Positions 62,901-64,000 of a stretch of 64,000 nucleotides of DNA are shown piece by piece. The notes under the pieces were generated by a model, which did no database searches, was not told the DNA's origin, and saw only the letters and a list, made by a program, of their open reading frames with translations. The first letter of the stretch is position 1; each line of letters begins with the position of its first letter. A program made the position numbers and the translations under genes. This DNA comes from Crotophaga sulcirostris (taxonomy: Eukaryota; Chordata; Aves; Cuculiformes; Crotophagidae): NCBI GenBank assembly GCA_013397455.1, contig VYZB01000274.1, positions 918,614 through 982,613 on the forward strand, written 5' to 3'.

Positions 62901-64000
62901 CAGAGAAGAGCTACAGCGTAACAACATTTGGAAACTCTGCCATCTATATTACTTCCACTCTCATTTCTGAAAGCAATAATAAAACGTAGACTCTGATTTA
63001 GAAGCAATGCAACGCTTCATATTTTGCAAATATGTCTAAAGGAGAAGGCAAATATGCAAATTATTTTTATCTGCACTGTTTAAATTAAGTTTTTCAATTA
63101 GCAAAAGTTGCCAATTAAGGATTCTCCTTATTAACAAAAAATCCCTAAAATGTGATCTTAACTACGTTGAAATATCTTTTTAATTTAGTTTGCATATTTG
63201 GTGAGGAATAAATTGCTAAATTAATAACAAGTAAGATTTTGCTGATTGTTCGCAACTGATGCTTTTGTACTTTAATGGTTTGTGGTAAAAATAATTTCTG
63301 CCATTCACTTATTTTTCTTCTGTGGAAGAATCCGTGATCATACTGTCATAAATATTTTCAAACGGATATGTTTTGTGCAGAGTTTTCAAAAAGAAAGTGT
63401 CTTTACTAATGAAAGCACAACATCTCCATCTGATGGCTATTAGTATTGTTAAGTAGCCTTCTCAAAGCAATCAAAAGCAGAGACCCAGAGTACTAAGCAG
63501 CAAGTGAATCTTTTTGAGACATTTCCTTTTTATTTTTGGAAGCTAACGTGAGAATTGTAAGACTGTAAGAAAAATAAACATTTAATTTCTTTAAAATTAA
63601 AACCAATAGGAAATTATTTAGGAACCATAGACTGCCATGAGAAAATGCCCATTCAATTCTTTTCTTGCCTGGGAGACGTTTGCTATTTATGCATTGCAAT
63701 GTGGAAAGGCATGTAAATGCTGTACTCCAGATAGAAGAAGACCAGATACACATCACTAGTACGTGCCAAGAAGAGTCCTGTTTCAACCACAACCAGGTGG
63801 ACACAAGCCCCAAGTGGACATGAGGATTATTCAGTTGTGTAATCCTTCTGTGGAAAAGATCCCGAGGGGCTGAAGGAAACAGAAGGAAACATCAGCTCCA
63901 TTTGTAGCTGCTTTCTGCTCTTCAGTTGTATACACGCCAATGACAACATTTCGATTCATATTGCAGTGATTCCAAGTTGCTCATTGCGATTCACTGGTCT
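59986..64000. other. Unique AT-rich non-coding sequence
   Basis: No gene or repeat family recognised to the window end. A plus frame of 138 codons (59873-60289) overlaps the minus-strand exon candidate and has no motif of its own. A purine-rich stretch with several 'gatcag' and 'aagcca' repeats lies at about 62330-62465 but is not a clean tandem array. Confidence 0.6.

Noticed and set aside
1..64000. Prokaryotic-type systems (operons, CRISPR arrays, phage or defence islands), tRNA or rRNA genes
   Set aside because: No tight gene packing, ribosome-binding sites, regularly spaced repeats or recognisable tRNA/rRNA cores. The CR1 and ERVL repeats point to a bird nuclear genome.

Overview
This window looks like vertebrate nuclear DNA, most likely from a bird and probably a neoavian rather than a galliform. 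It is AT-rich (by eye about 36-38% GC), CpG-poor, and has no prokaryote-like gene packing. The clade evidence is the repeat content. There are several 3' ends of CR1 LINEs, recognisable by the conserved stretch meaning 'ggttggaccttgatgatctcagaggtcc-ttccaacc' and its reverse complement, some with a short terminal repeat such as (gatactgt)n. There are also fragments of avian ERVL-type LTRs beginning with a 'tgtactggttttggctggg' type 5' end. I could not identify any known protein-coding gene, RNA gene or CRISPR array. The best description is a gene-poor intergenic or long-intron region.

Layout. 1-5.6 kb is unique AT-rich DNA with one small CR1 tail (about 4.03 kb). 5.6-6.27 kb holds the one statistically odd reading frame (200 stop-free codons, locally CpG-rich) and a 16/21-bp minisatellite at its end. 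6.3-12.1 kb is unique sequence with a few weak exon-like frames. 12.15-12.68 kb is the 3' part of an ERVL-type LTR. 12.7-19.6 kb is unique. 19.64-20.47 kb is an LTR-like unit with a TATA box, a CT-rich tract and an internal 31-35-bp minisatellite. 20.5-32.6 kb is unique apart from an old CR1 at 24.64 kb. 32.6-35.4 kb contains a cluster of plus-strand splice-acceptor-plus-open-frame signals, the best place to look for an unannotated transcript. 37.5-40.1 kb carries three CR1 tails, two of them from one subfamily in inverted orientation. 43.7-44.4 kb has an internally deleted CR1 and a GATA microsatellite. 46.9-48.0 kb has an old CR1 followed by the 5' part of an ERVL-type LTR. 55.7-57.3 kb has two plus-strand CR1 fragments, the second the longest repeat in the window with broken reverse-transcriptase C-terminal frames. 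The rest, to 64 kb, is unique AT-rich sequence with a symmetrical minus-strand exon-like frame at 59.85-59.99 kb.

No set of genes here can be said to work together. I found no convincing novel biological system. The observations worth a second look are the 200-codon open frame, the phase-compatible exon-like pair at 32.6-33.1 kb, the minus-strand exon-like frames, and the structure of the LTR-like element at 20 kb. All coding suggestions are low confidence, because cryptic splice sites and frames of 60-140 codons are expected by chance in 64 kb of AT-rich DNA.
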